From: Stachybotrys elegans
Taxonomy: Eukaryota; Ascomycota; Sordariomycetes; Hypocreales; Stachybotryaceae
Direction of reading: 5' to 3'
Length of the DNA: 64,000 bases
Assembly (NCBI GenBank): GCA_020746835.1
Contig: JAGPNK010000011.1
Coordinates: forward strand, 1,116,001-1,180,000
Below, one piece after another: positions 33,330-44,378 of this stretch. How positions within the stretch are numbered: position 1 is the stretch's first letter; every line of letters begins with the position of its first letter. The notes under the pieces are model-generated. The model saw only the letters and a list, made by a program, of their open reading frames with translations. It was not told the DNA's origin and did no database searches. The translations under genes and the position numbers were made by a program.

Positions 33330-34301
33330 ATGAAAGGGCTATGTTTCGGAAGAAACTTAGCTCAGCTTTTTAAGTTGTTCCTTCATGACCTCAGGATGGA
33401 TTCGACTTTCGACGACGAGCAGGTATTAAGCTATACCGATGCTCAGATCGTTCATTATTTTGAGATCCTCCCCCGCCTACCTGAGTCCCCGAGAATCACT
33501 TCACTTTCTGCCAAGTATGTGGCCAAGCACTATCATGAGGAGGAGGCAGAAGATGCCATCAGAGCGATGGAGTTTGCTTCTCGACTCGGGGTTCGTGTTC
33601 CACGCATCAAGCGGATCGTACACGCCAACGGTGCCGTCATCTGCATAATGGACCGGATCCAAGGAGCGCCATTAGACACGGAATGGTTAAAACTTGGCTG
33701 GATTGCTAGCATTCGACTCGCCTTCCAGCTTCGCCGCACTATCCGCCGATTGAGATCAGTCCAGTCATCTACAGCCGGGTCGCTAGCGACGGGCGAATGC
33801 AGGTCATTTTACCTCGACGATACCTTTGGCCTGCCTCACAGAGCAAGTTTAGACCAGGTCAACGCATTCATAAATTTCTGGGTAAACTTTGTCTCGATCG
33901 GTCACGAGGTGAAAAAAACCCCAGCTCACCACTCGACCTGCTCAAACCCGGCGTTTTCGACCAACCAGCCCTTTGTATTCACACACCACGACCTAGCGCC
34001 TCGAAATATCATACTTGATCCCGCCGGCCAGCTGTGGCTGATCGACTGGGATTACGGTGGCTTTTATCCCAAGTTCTTTGAGTACGCTGGCATGCACAAT
34101 TTCATCACCACAGGCTGGAGCAAGTCCGCATTGAGGCGATGGAAGTTGTTTACCTGGGTTTCGGGCGGGGCATACGATAGGCAAAACCACTGGCTAAGGA
34201 TTATAAGATCCAGGATTACGAGATTCCGCCCTGCGCGTCGATTTAACATGATGGCAAATGGCTATGCTGCTGCTGCTCGCAGACCATGCAAGGACTCTTG
34301 A
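33330..34301 (+). CDS. APH-type phosphotransferase (aminoglycoside/choline kinase-like fold)
   Basis: Intronless, 323 residues from the ATG at 33330; an in-frame ATG 66 bases later (MDSTFDDEQVL) is the more usual family start. The fold is the eukaryotic-protein-kinase-like APH family (PF01636 type). SAKYVAKHYHEEEAEDAI holds the N-lobe Lys and following acidic helix. The catalytic loop FTHHDLAPRNIILD (HxD...N) and the metal-binding LIDWDYGGFYP are intact. Fungal paralogues are numerous and their small-molecule or protein substrates are mostly unknown; antibiotic resistance should not be assumed. It lies 359 bases upstream of the candidate RiPP precursor in the same orientation, but APH kinases are frequent everywhere, so a pathway link is weak inference. 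Confidence 0.82.
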   Translation: MKGLCFGRNLAQLFKLFLHDLRMDSTFDDEQVLSYTDAQIVHYFEILPRLPESPRITSLSAKYVAKHYHEEEAEDAIRAMEFASRLGVRVPRIKRIVHANGAVICIMDRIQGAPLDTEWLKLGWIASIRLAFQLRRTIRRLRSVQSSTAGSLATGECRSFYLDDTFGLPHRASLDQVNAFINFWVNFVSIGHEVKKTPAHHSTCSNPAFSTNQPFVFTHHDLAPRNIILDPAGQLWLIDWDYGGFYPKFFEYAGMHNFITTGWSKSALRRWKLFTWVSGGAYDRQNHWLRIIRSRITRFRPARRFNMMANGYAAAARRPCKDS

Positions 34302-34659
34302 TGGAGGTGGTATGACGAATCTGTTTTACCAACAACAGGAATTAGTACCCAATGAAGTTGGTTGCTGGCTTTTCTCCTTCTACCCACAGCGTTACAACGG
34401 GCCGGAAGCTATATGGTGCAAAGAAGAAGAAGACTGGGAAACGAAGAGTATGGTAATCCAGTATGTAGTGGTGTGATGATCTCGACACTACTGCTCGGAG
34501 GTGGGGTGTCAGCCTACCGATTCCCTATCGCCAACTATCAGTGGACCTCGTGAGGAATACAGATATAAATGGAATGGTTTACACACCTACGTTGCCGGTA
34601 TTGCTTTATTCTACACATGTTCATCGTCCAAACCACTACTCTATAGCGCACTCCTCAAA
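34302..34659. promoter_or_regulatory. Upstream region of the candidate RiPP precursor
   Basis: 358 bases between the APH stop and the precursor ATG. No gene is recognised; it presumably holds the precursor promoter. Confidence 0.4.
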
Positions 34660-34966
34660 ATGGCCAGCTTTAAGCAAACTGCCGTTGCTATTCTTTTGGT
34701 AGTAAATGTCATGGCAAAGCCCATTACTTCGGGTATGTATTCACATCATGACTTATTTCCCAGTATATTAGGCACTGGCTGACCAATTTATTCAAGGATT
34801 CGGAGAAGCAAGTGTCCAAATCTTGGATCGAGAGCCTCACTCCGATATCAACATGAATCTTGGAGAAAAGGAGAGACGCGATGGGTCAACTGGGGCTGAC
34901 CCTCACTTTTCGTTCAGGGGGAGACGTGACGGGTCAACCGAGTCTGATCCTGATTTTTCATTCTAG
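34660..34966 (+). CDS. Candidate RiPP precursor peptide (dikaritin/UstA-like) with two core repeats
   Basis: Two exons, 34660-34732 and 34797-34966, encode 80 residues; the GTATGT donor and TTCAAG acceptor with a CTGAC branch join in frame. Residues 1-21 are a signal peptide (MASFKQTAVAILLVVNVMAK). A leader follows to residue ~50. Then comes Arg51-Arg52, a 12-residue segment DGSTGADPHFSF (53-64), RGRR (65-68), a second DGSTESDPDFSF (69-80) and the stop. Secretory leader, dibasic kexin-type sites and near-identical short repeats are the known pattern of fungal dikaritin precursors (ustiloxin, phomopsin, asperipin). The convergent neighbour is a UstYa/DUF3328 gene, the hallmark modifying oxidase of that class. 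There is no tyrosine in the repeats; Phe, His and Ser are the likely modified residues, if any. A decayed third repeat follows the stop codon. It could alternatively be a pheromone- or effector-like secreted peptide. Confidence 0.72.
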
Positions 34967-34993
34967 TGAAGACGCAATAGGTCAACTAGTTTC
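34880..34993 (+). repeat. Tandem core-peptide repeats, third copy decayed past the stop
   Basis: Repeat unit ~48 bases including the basic spacer. Core 1 is at 34880-34915 and core 2 at 34928-34963. The TAG (34964-34966) and following bases to ~34993 align with the spacer and start of another unit, with changes at the spacer codons and G-to-A changes at the Asp-Gly codons. Confidence 0.65.
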
Positions 34994-35573
34994 GAAAATT
35001 GATAGTTTATGACAGCAGCCCTGGTTTGGGGAAGTTTCGCATATTCACAACATACACGAAACCGAATACGGGTATCTCCCATTTCCAAGGATAGTGAAAT
35101 GGTTTACTTGAAAAACCTACCATGCAACGTTATGGGCAGGAGCATCGGTCTTTCTCACAGCTGCGTCTTAGAATTAATGGGTGGTGCTGCTCTCCGACAG
35201 CTCCATGGTACAGCTTGGGTGTCAGACAGCTCTCCCCACATGTCTTGGCTTTCAATATTGCCGTCATCATGCTGTCGTAGATAACAGCAGCCTAGCGGGC
35301 TAACCGGTAGAACTGCAGGGTATTATGAGGTATGGTTGTGTTCTTTTGGGTATGTGCTCCGCCTGCACGTCAATAGCCGTGCTGATTCGGAAAGACTACC
35401 TGGAAGAGATTAAGCAAGGAAGTTGTCGCATATCACACATTGCCCACACCAAATGCTACATGGTTTTGCAACCCATTATTCTTAGCTAGAGTAAAGGTTG
35501 GCATTTGGTCCGTCTGGGTAATCCATGTCTGTGGCAAGTTTGATCGTGTTCCAGACTCAATGACTTCAGCTTT
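34967..35573. other. Convergent spacer between precursor and UstYa gene
   Basis: About 0.6 kb. It starts with the fossil core repeat. A plus-strand open frame 35009-35284 resembles no known protein and has no signal peptide or repeats. No further RiPP gene is seen. Confidence 0.5.
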
Positions 35574-36585
35574 CTATACCGTTACTGAGCTATCCTCCTG
35601 ATAGACTAATGACGATAGGAATATCTCCTTGTTCTCAAAATCCAGCGACCTGTCATCCAACCATTGTTGAACCAGGCTCCAGTCAGTGCATCTCCGGTGT
35701 CCGTGTCGGTTGCCTTTGATTTCATCAGGGGACTTCCAAAAGTATGTGTTGACCGTCACGTCGGCATTGCACATGATTCCTTGGCGCAGAACCTCGAGAC
35801 AATGGTCTGCACGGGGTTAATGGTGGAATAGATCAGCAGATCCAGACATGTTTCTACTTACTCCAGTGACCGGGAGAAAACGCATCCATATCTTGGGGCT
35901 TTGCGTAATACTCTTGATATTGTGATTGATATATTCGTTTCTTTGGTCGCGTGAGCTTGTACGCCTCTCATACCCAGAAGAGGATCTTTACCACACAGTG
36001 AAGCATGTGGATAGACTCGAGATATCCAATGTAGCCGCTTCCATCCCGTATTTCGATGGACGATTTGTTCATTCGATTCATTTCGTCATTCGAAATTTTG
36101 ATATTTGATGCTAGGAGACCTGTCAGTCATCGTTCTGGTTGGGCCGTAGGAAGGAGCCTACATCTCAGGAGATCTGACCAAGCCTGATCAAGCTCCTTGC
36201 TAGGTTCACCTACAAAAGGACTCGGGCCTGTCTCGAAATCCTGGACCACGTAGCGCAGAGCAGTTCTCGCCGGGGCTTGAATAACGTTACTAAAATGGCC
36301 TTAAAGGCTATATCATGGTTCGGGCCGTGGCTTACAGAACGCTGCTTCATTCACTTCATCACCGGGGCAAACAGTCTCAACCGGATTTGAAGAAGTGATA
36401 TTCCAAAGGAACAGCACAAGGTTCAAGCAAACAAAAACCGAATGGAACAGATATGGTGCGTAGAAGTTTCTGAAGGATCTGGTAGCTGGGCGATGCTCTT
36501 CTCCGCTGCAATCGCAATTGACAGGGGAACCGCATTCATCGGTGCCTAGAAAGTGCTTCGTCTCTGGGATTGATAGTGAAGCCAT
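35574..36585 (-). CDS. UstYa-family (DUF3328) RiPP-modifying oxidase
   Basis: Five exons: 36585-36336, 36275-36162, 36110-35992, 35940-35862 and 35806-35574; all joins keep frame and give 264 residues. Residues ~45-63 (YLFHSVFVCLNLVLFLW) form the single membrane span typical of the family. It is followed by the conserved SPARTALRYVVQDFE (84-98), FVGEPSKELDQAWSDLL (104-120) and NDEMNRMNKSSIEIRDGSG. Both HxxHC motifs are present: HMLHC (156-160) and HWNHC (186-190), then LEVLRQGIMCNADVTVNTY and TDWSLVQQW. UstYa/UstYb proteins catalyse oxidative cyclisation of the core peptide in ustiloxin and asperipin biosynthesis, probably in the secretory pathway. The intron between HCV and KRIYQ (35991-35941, 51 bases) is inferred from family alignment. 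The gene is complete, and convergent with the precursor 607 bases away. Confidence 0.88.
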
Positions 36586-37586
36586 TGCGCGAACTAAGAA
36601 GACCAGGCAAACAAAGTACTCAGCTGTTACCGTGGGGTGAGCTCACAAATGAGTTGTGGAAGTGAAGGGGCGGACTCTCGAAGTACTCGTAACGAACCAA
36701 GCCTATGGTTGCCGGACACTATGAGTTCGCTCTAACATATGAGGTCTTTTCGCCAACTCCCTTCCCTCCTCTTTGTAATCCGGATGCTAGTCAAGGTCTC
36801 TCTTGGTTCCCAACGTGCAGGATAGTCTCTAATCCGCAATGGGCAAGTTATCCGCTGCAGTCATGTCTGATGCAACCCCATGCTGCAGGTTCATGAGCAT
36901 CCCCTCAAAGTAAGCCGGCATTCGGCCTTGACCTGCGACCTTTCCAAGTACAGGAATTGGTTCCCCCAGTTTCCCTCTCCCAGTGTGTGATGGAGCTTTT
37001 CTTTGCCAGTCCCAGCAAGAAGACACCCACAGCGTGTGCAAGCAGTGCAACCGTATGAGTTTGCCCTGCAAAGGTCTAGGGCAAGCATTGCCATCAACAT
37101 GTCGTACGCTGATACAAACAGCATCGCCACGGCCACCGATCCAGCATATCTTGACCGTGTACATGGTCTTGCAGTAAAGGGGGCAAAAAAAATAGATCTT
37201 CAAGCAAAAAACATACAACAGCCGGTGTTCGCTGGTCGTCACCGACCCAACTACTAATCTGCCCCTTACCAGTTTGACTAGGGGGGAGCGGACGGGACCC
37301 CGTATTTTCTGGTAGGTATGGTCGTATGTGAAGGAAGAAAGCCTAACAATATCTTAAGTATGGGATAGATATCTTACCTAGGCAGGAGTTGGTGAACTGA
37401 TGAAATTTTGCGCGAGTCGCACCTCAGGCTGCCATTTTCAACCACATGCCATGAGTTTACAGCACACAGGAAGTTCTCTGAATGCGTTTCTGTCTCCGGT
37501 ACAGTCGCCAGGCGCTTTTGCCATCGGCTGAACTCTCACGCCATCTTCATTCCAGCTCCAGGCCAAGGCACCCCATCCTATCATCT
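36586..37586. other. Intergenic, upstream of UstYa and MNT genes
   Basis: 1 kb between divergent genes. Open frames on both strands around 36830-37257 show no recognised domain. In-frame ATG codons at 37482 could extend the nucleotidyltransferase N-terminus by 35 residues. Confidence 0.45.
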
Positions 37587-38495
37587 ATGTCCAGTTCCAC
37601 CCCCGTCAGCACGGTCAACGAGATCAAGGAGCGCACCCAGCATGTGTTTCGTCTTTCCGAGTTTCAGCATATTGCGTGGGTGGGGGTGTTTGGATCCTTT
37701 TCTCGCGGCAAGCAGAATCCTGAGAGTGATGTCGACCTGCTTGTTGGGCTAAAGGAGGGCACCAGCTCAAACGACTTTTGGTATATTCCAGCAAGTCTAC
37801 AAGAAAAGTTGCAAGAGTCTTTACGGCGTGAAGTCGATCTCCTGTACTTGCATCACGGGCAGGTTCTTAGCTTCATCAAGGCTCAAGCTCTTGTGGCTGC
37901 CCAGACAATATATGATGCAGACATGGCATGGGTATCAGCTCAGCAGTCCCAGTCTAAGACAATACTTGTTGATGCCTACGTCAGGTTCACAGAGGCTCTT
38001 CGGTTAGAGAAGCAGGTATCAGAAATGCTGGATACAGCGCATAAACAGGCAGGTTTATTTTATCCTAATCTAACACTACTCCTGCATTAGAGTGTCTAGC
38101 TAACACTAAAGAGCTCTGATGCCTATATCTAGACCTACCTTGAGTGCCCTTTTATGGACAGTTTGATCCCGGTTGTTCAGGATATTATTCGTAACTTGCA
38201 CTCAGAAAATGTAGATGGCAAAGGGATTGACGAATATGCTGGCTGCTACAGCTGGGAAACACCCACTACTGAGCTTTTTGCGCGATTTCAATCGAGCGGT
38301 GTTCTAGTAGCTGAGGATAGCGAATGGCTGTGGAAGCTGTTAAAGGAAGACATACCGCGCGAGATGAGATATCTCAAGGTTATTTACATACCTATGATAG
38401 AAGATGCACTCGAAACCGCTGGGATTAGCATAGGAACCGGCATTTCAGGAGAGTCTACACAGGACGCGACGGTCAGCATGTTAATGCATTACTAA
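37587..38495 (+). CDS. MNT-type nucleotidyltransferase with C-terminal helical (HepT-like?) region
   Basis: Paralogue of the decayed gene at 23.1 kb. From the ATG of MSSSTPVSTVNEIKE, the polymerase-beta-type nucleotidyltransferase domain shows HIAWVGVFGSFSRGKQNPES followed by DVDLLVG, with GSFxRG and both metal Asp, and REVDLLYLHHGQVL as the third carboxylate strand. A helical segment follows (DAYVRFTEALRLEKQ) up to HKQ. A likely intron (about 38049-38132, unusual GC-AG borders) joins to TYLECPFMDSLIPVVQDI and the C-terminal helices (EDSEWLWKLLKEDIPREM, LKVIYIPMIEDAL). The arrangement recalls prokaryotic MNT-HepT toxin-antitoxin pairs fused into one chain, but the HEPN RNxxxH catalytic motif is not visible. 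If the intron is not spliced, the protein stops at 38090. Function in fungi is unknown to me. A longer start at 37482 would add 35 residues. Confidence 0.72.
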
Positions 38496-38833
38496 GTCGG
38501 CTGTACTGGCCCAATACGATGCCGATGCCCAATGAGATAGACGACAAGATATCCCAATGCCCAACCGATCGTCATACCTAAGATTGAGAGGGTAGTAGAT
38601 AACACTGATCAGGCCTAGGATACCCTAAAAAGGCTGATATTCGAACAAGATTTAGAATCTGAGAAATGGGGTTGATAACCGTGAGATAAGGTTAAATCCA
38701 TTCAGGTTTATCTAGAAAGAACGATGCGGTTCTTGGGTTATGTAATTGGTTGCGGTATTTAGAAGATTGGATTTTACCCTCCGTTCGTTGTCATGATCTG
38801 TTATACGACCCTGATAGAGCATAATATAGTATA
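38496..38833. other. Intergenic, convergent 3' ends
   Basis: AT-rich 340 bases between convergent genes. Nothing is recognised. Confidence 0.45.
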
Positions 38834-40313
<1,480 letters not shown>

Positions 40314-40518
40314 CTAGTTGAATTTATATTGGAGGATAACCTCTGAGCAGAGAGAAATGAGCTCTGCTTGGGCATTTAACGTGGAACGCGGCAGCAGGCT
40401 GTGAGAAGGATGTGTTGGCCTGATCCAGCATGCAAAAATTTTTTATCCAGGCACGTGCGGGGTGTGTATTACCCTATCGCGTTGGGTTTCAGTACGAATA
40501 TGTTCTTCTTTACATCTG

Positions 40519-40664
40519 ACAGCTTGACCATAGGCTGCATCGTCTTGAGCTATTATAAGAGTAGGTGCGTGCAGTGAGGAAAAAAGAACAATGGTGTATA
40601 CGAGCAATGAATGGATCGTCAGGTAATACCACCCGTTGGCCGGAGCCAGAGAACAATGAGGGGG
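40519..40664 (+). repeat. Dispersed repeat A, copy 1
   Basis: Shared with 44052-44252 in the same orientation: GAGTAGGTGyGTGCAGTGAG, AAAAAGAACAAT, GGATCGTCAG, TTGGC-GGAGCCAGAGAACAAT and GGGG blocks occur in order. Copy 2 carries ~40 extra bases. Differences between copies are mostly C-to-T and G-to-A toward copy 2. Confidence 0.6.
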
Positions 40665-40943
40665 CAGCGGCAGCGGCAGCAACCACATACAAGCGTATGT
40701 TGTCACCGGGACCTGCGGTTAGTAGACTCGATGTGTGTATATACCGTTCATCGGCTCAAGCTCGTACGTGTGTGCTGATGAGGTGAAGGTGCTGTCGTAC
40801 GTACCAAAAGCGATGCTCCGAGGATAGATACGGAATAATACCAATAAGTCTATTGATAGCATTGGCGTATTATTGGGTGACAGTTTCCCCTATTAGCTTC
40901 CTGTTCTACGACATGCCCGGACTTTCTCCAGTTTCAGATAGTG

Positions 40944-41397
40944 TTAATCAGATACCCCCAAAGCCTCCTCCATGCCACGTAGCCTTCCCACAATCAGGTC
41001 GTCGAGAACAGAAAGCAAGCGTTGACTCCTGTCCTTGGAAGACTCGCCCTTGTACGCCGGCTTCTCGATCTCATCTGCTGCAAGACAAGTCTCGACGATG
41101 GCACGGAACGCGTCACCTCCTTTTCTTCCGGCCTTTGCTAGGTACACTCCGCCAATGAGCTACAGAGCGAAATCCGGACCGATAATGATGGTTTCGGCCG
41201 TTGACCTAGTATCTAGCGTAAGCTTAGGATATGTTCATAGGGGCCGGGAAATGCTGAGGGCAGTTGGAAGACCAGGCCGAGTTTCAGGTCTTACCAGAGA
41301 GTCGTCAGTCAGTAATGCTGCATCAATTGTGATTGACACAGAATTCTCAGAAATGGCGAAGGTGCTGACAGTTCCTGGAGCCTAAGCTGCGCCTCTC
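40944..41397 (-). pseudogene. Unidentified decayed coding region
   Basis: A protein-like run (LIGGVYLAKAGRKGGDAFRA, then ADEIEKPAYKG, then LDDLIVGRLRGMEEALGVSD before a stop at 40944) is preceded in the same frame by a TAG and then ETIIIGPDFAL. Further upstream another protein-like stretch (TFAISENSVSITIDAALLTDD) ends at a plausible GTAAGA donor. No ATG is in place, so the gene looks truncated and broken. I do not recognise the family. Confidence 0.35.
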
Positions 41398-41890
41398 GTT
41401 AGGCTGCAATTCTGCCGGCTGGCACACCCACCTCGCCGCATTGTGGCAGGACAGTGGGATGGATGGAGGGTCGATGAAATGTGCAAATGAGGTGGCTCAC
41501 CGCCACATGCCCACCAGTACATACAGTGAGCGTCGAGAGCGCTGGGTCGCGGGCTACGAGATTCTGGACCGCATTGTTGCCTTATATCGGGCAGCATGAT
41601 TGGGCTTCAATCCAGAGATCGGAGGCTGAAGGCATGACGGGAAAGTGATCTAGTAGGAGCGGCATAAAGTGGAGATAAAAAGCGTCCTTTGCCGCCCGGC
41701 CCATGCTTCGCTATCATTGATCAGCACTTTCACCCTCCATCATCTTGAAACTTGCTGTTGACTGCTCCTTGTCAGTGCCAATAGACACACAAGTGTCGCG
41801 TTTCACAGCAGCACGTATTTATTGCTGCCCCCACCACTTCTATCCATTACCTAGGTCATCAAGCAGCCAATCGCCAGTGGCAGCACTGCA

Positions 41891-43570
41891 ATGGCCCAAA
41901 GCTATGGCAGCTTCAGCAATCTACCTGCGACCCGGTTGACGCAGGCTCAGATCTCGGAAAGGTTCCGCGAGCTGGTCGCACAACTCCCTGACCTCGAGAA
42001 GCACACGCAGGCGCAGCGTGTCGCCGTCCTCTGGAAGGAGATCGGCTGTCAAGAAGACGTCCTGAAACATATAAATTTGGGTATGCACGACATCTGGCTA
42101 CCCGTCAACGAGAGATTGACGCGTGGAATGCTTTCGCCGTCAGCGTTCCTTCGTCTCAAAACTGTACAGCCTTTCTTTCTTTCGGATAGTTTTACCATCA
42201 AGGAGCCGTCGGGCGAGCATGCCAACTTGTGCAGGGCTGCCATAGATTGGAAGCAGGTCCCGCGTGGGGTCGAGGCGATGCGAACCCTGGGGAAAGGAGG
42301 GGCGGGGGTTGTGTTGGAGGTCAAGTGCGAGAGGAGCCAGCAGGTCTATGCTCTCAAGAGGATAGCGCGCAAGACGGACCCAAGGGACGCACGGGAGCAA
42401 ATGAAATATGTTAGCGGGGAGCTGGCTGTGTTGAGAAGAATCAGCCACTGCCACTGCATTCGGTTTGTGGGTAGCTATACGGAGCCCAATCACATTGGAA
42501 TCCTGATGCACCCTGTGGCGGATTGCAACCTGAAGCAATTCCTCGAGGAGTTCCAGGCGAGCCCTCGCGATGAGTCGCTCCTGGCGGGCTTCTTTGGGTG
42601 TCTGGCCACGGCCCTGATGCACCTGCACTTCCGATGGCGCATCCGGCACAAGGACATCAAGCCGCAGAATATCCTGGTGGATAGGGCTCGGGGCAACGTG
42701 CTCCTGACAGATTTCGGCATGGCGCTTGACTGGAGTGAGACTGGAAATACGACAACCAACGAGGAGAAGTTGCGCAGCCCAATCTACTGCGCGCCAGAGG
42801 TGGCGAGGAATAAGAAGCGCAACTCGATGAGCGACATTTGGTCCCTAGGATGTGTTTTTCTTGAGATGGCCGCGGTGCTTATGGGCAGACCACTAGGCTT
42901 TGTGCAGGAGACGATGGAGAGTTGCGGATCGCGCCTGTACCATGACTGCGAGATGGGAATCCAGATAGTCATCCATGAGCTTCTGGTTAAGGAAACAAGG
43001 TGGGGCATTGAGCCCCTTCGGTGGGTTCAGAAGATGCTGGTAATGGAGAAGGAGAAGAGACCAACTTCGGGAGGCCTCAGGGACATGATACTGGAAGCAA
43101 AGGGATACCGTGGCCAGCCTTTCTGCGGGTGCTGCTGCACGACGGATACGTTCCCAGAGGAGGAGGAGGAGGAGGAGGAAGTACAAGGAGATGAGGATGA
43201 TTTTGGATCATCGACAATGAAGCTGTCTGAGGGCAGCGCCGAAAGGTTAGGCGCCAAGGTATACGACCCGTTGGCCCGTGTATGGGGTGACGTGCAGCTG
43301 CTACAGTTCCCTGCATCCCGCAGCAACTGGATAGCTGCAGGCACAGCAGCCAAGTTCAACCTTGACAGCCGCAACGTGGGGGAAACCAAGACGGCTGCCT
43401 TTGGATCGCATCAGCTGGAGTCGAACAGGAGTGTCATGGTCACGTGGCAGACTGTAGGGGAGACCAACACTCAGTGTGCTGAGTTCTTTGTGGCCCAGGT
43501 TGAGACAAGCGTGTTCCAGTTGCTTCTGGGAGCATCTTCAGGGTCTCTCTCGATGGCTGTCACTATCTAA
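41891..43570 (+). CDS. Serine/threonine protein kinase, fungal orphan type
   Basis: Intronless, 559 residues. The N-terminal ~130 residues (ISERFRELVAQLPDLE...) are helical and unassigned. The kinase domain spans residues ~135-400: LGKGGAGVVLEV glycine loop, YALKRIARK with the ATP Lys, catalytic loop RHKDIKPQNILVD (Lys in place of Arg in HRD), LLTDFGMALDW with intact DFG, PIYCAPEVARN in the activation segment and SDIWSLGCVFLEMAAVLMG. An acidic run of eight to nine Glu near residue 425 separates it from a C-terminal domain of ~120 residues (VQLLQFPASRSNWIAAGTAA...) of unknown fold. This N-extension, kinase and tail layout is common in fungal effector-like kinase families associated with NLR genes, but the role is unknown. 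All key catalytic residues are present. Confidence 0.87.
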   Translation: MAQSYGSFSNLPATRLTQAQISERFRELVAQLPDLEKHTQAQRVAVLWKEIGCQEDVLKHINLGMHDIWLPVNERLTRGMLSPSAFLRLKTVQPFFLSDSFTIKEPSGEHANLCRAAIDWKQVPRGVEAMRTLGKGGAGVVLEVKCERSQQVYALKRIARKTDPRDAREQMKYVSGELAVLRRISHCHCIRFVGSYTEPNHIGILMHPVADCNLKQFLEEFQASPRDESLLAGFFGCLATALMHLHFRWRIRHKDIKPQNILVDRARGNVLLTDFGMALDWSETGNTTTNEEKLRSPIYCAPEVARNKKRNSMSDIWSLGCVFLEMAAVLMGRPLGFVQETMESCGSRLYHDCEMGIQIVIHELLVKETRWGIEPLRWVQKMLVMEKEKRPTSGGLRDMILEAKGYRGQPFCGCCCTTDTFPEEEEEEEEVQGDEDDFGSSTMKLSEGSAERLGAKVYDPLARVWGDVQLLQFPASRSNWIAAGTAAKFNLDSRNVGETKTAAFGSHQLESNRSVMVTWQTVGETNTQCAEFFVAQVETSVFQLLLGASSGSLSMAVTI

Positions 43571-44051
43571 AGCGATAAGATTTAATTCTGCTGGCCAAAC
43601 TCAACTGGTCCCCCGTCAGCCCTTACATTCTCGGGGAGGTTGCGAGGCCCTGTGATAGGTAACGTCTGGTTGATCTTTGGAGAAGAAGGGGGATAATAGG
43701 TTAGCTCTTTGCGAATATTTATTCTGCTTTACCGCCTGCCACGCGATTCCGATAAGATACTTATGCCAGGGGCCCGGCCAAGACAGATTTGCGACAGTCG
43801 GCTGATTTAGGCCTCAAGGAAGTACGGTTTTGGCCAACTCCCCCACTAGTGATGATCTGTGATGCATTTCTTCATCATATTAAACCGGAAATAGAGCAAG
43901 AGACCCGAGGGCATACTCCAATTAAATGGGCGCAACCGTACGGAAAAGTTTACGAAGAATCGGGTCGGGGTGGTGAGAAACGGTGATCTTTAGCAAGGTG
44001 TATCAAGGGGATCCTCTGTTTATGAAAAGAAGCAGCAAAAATAGTGTATTT

Positions 44052-44252
44052 CACAGCCAGCTAGCTTGCGATGCTGATGTACTTGGAATATATGATGGAG
44101 TAGGTGTGTGCAGTGAGAGAAAAAGAACAATAGTGAATATATACAATGGTAGCCTTGCTACGCGCAGGACCAAAGAATAGAGTCAAACAATGAAGGGATC
44201 GTCAGACTGTAGCTGACATCACCCTTGGCTAGAGCCAGAGAACAATAAGGGG
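44052..44252 (+). repeat. Dispersed repeat A, copy 2 (more AT-rich)
   Basis: Second copy of the element at 40519-40664. It has GTGTGC for GCGTGC, GCTAGAGCC for GCCGGAGCC and AATAAGG for AATGAGG, i.e. transitions of the RIP type, and an extra ~40-base segment in the middle. Confidence 0.6.
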
Positions 44253-44378
44253 TACTGGAGTGTTATCAATAAAGAGATAATTCTGTCCCCAGAGAAAGAG
44301 CGTATCTTATAGACAACAACGCCCCAATAGATTCAAAGCTCAATGGCTCCCAACAAAATTTTCTCTCACAGTGGCGTC

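Noticed and set aside
33330..34301. Antibiotic-resistance aminoglycoside kinase
   Set aside because: APH-fold proteins are a large eukaryotic family; nothing indicates aminoglycoside activity.
35009..35284. Possible second RiPP precursor
   Set aside because: No signal peptide, no dibasic-flanked repeats and no similarity to the real precursor.
36829..37257. Cys-rich frames resembling a Zn2Cys6 motif
   Set aside because: The spacing of the cysteines does not fit the zinc-cluster pattern and no downstream domain follows.
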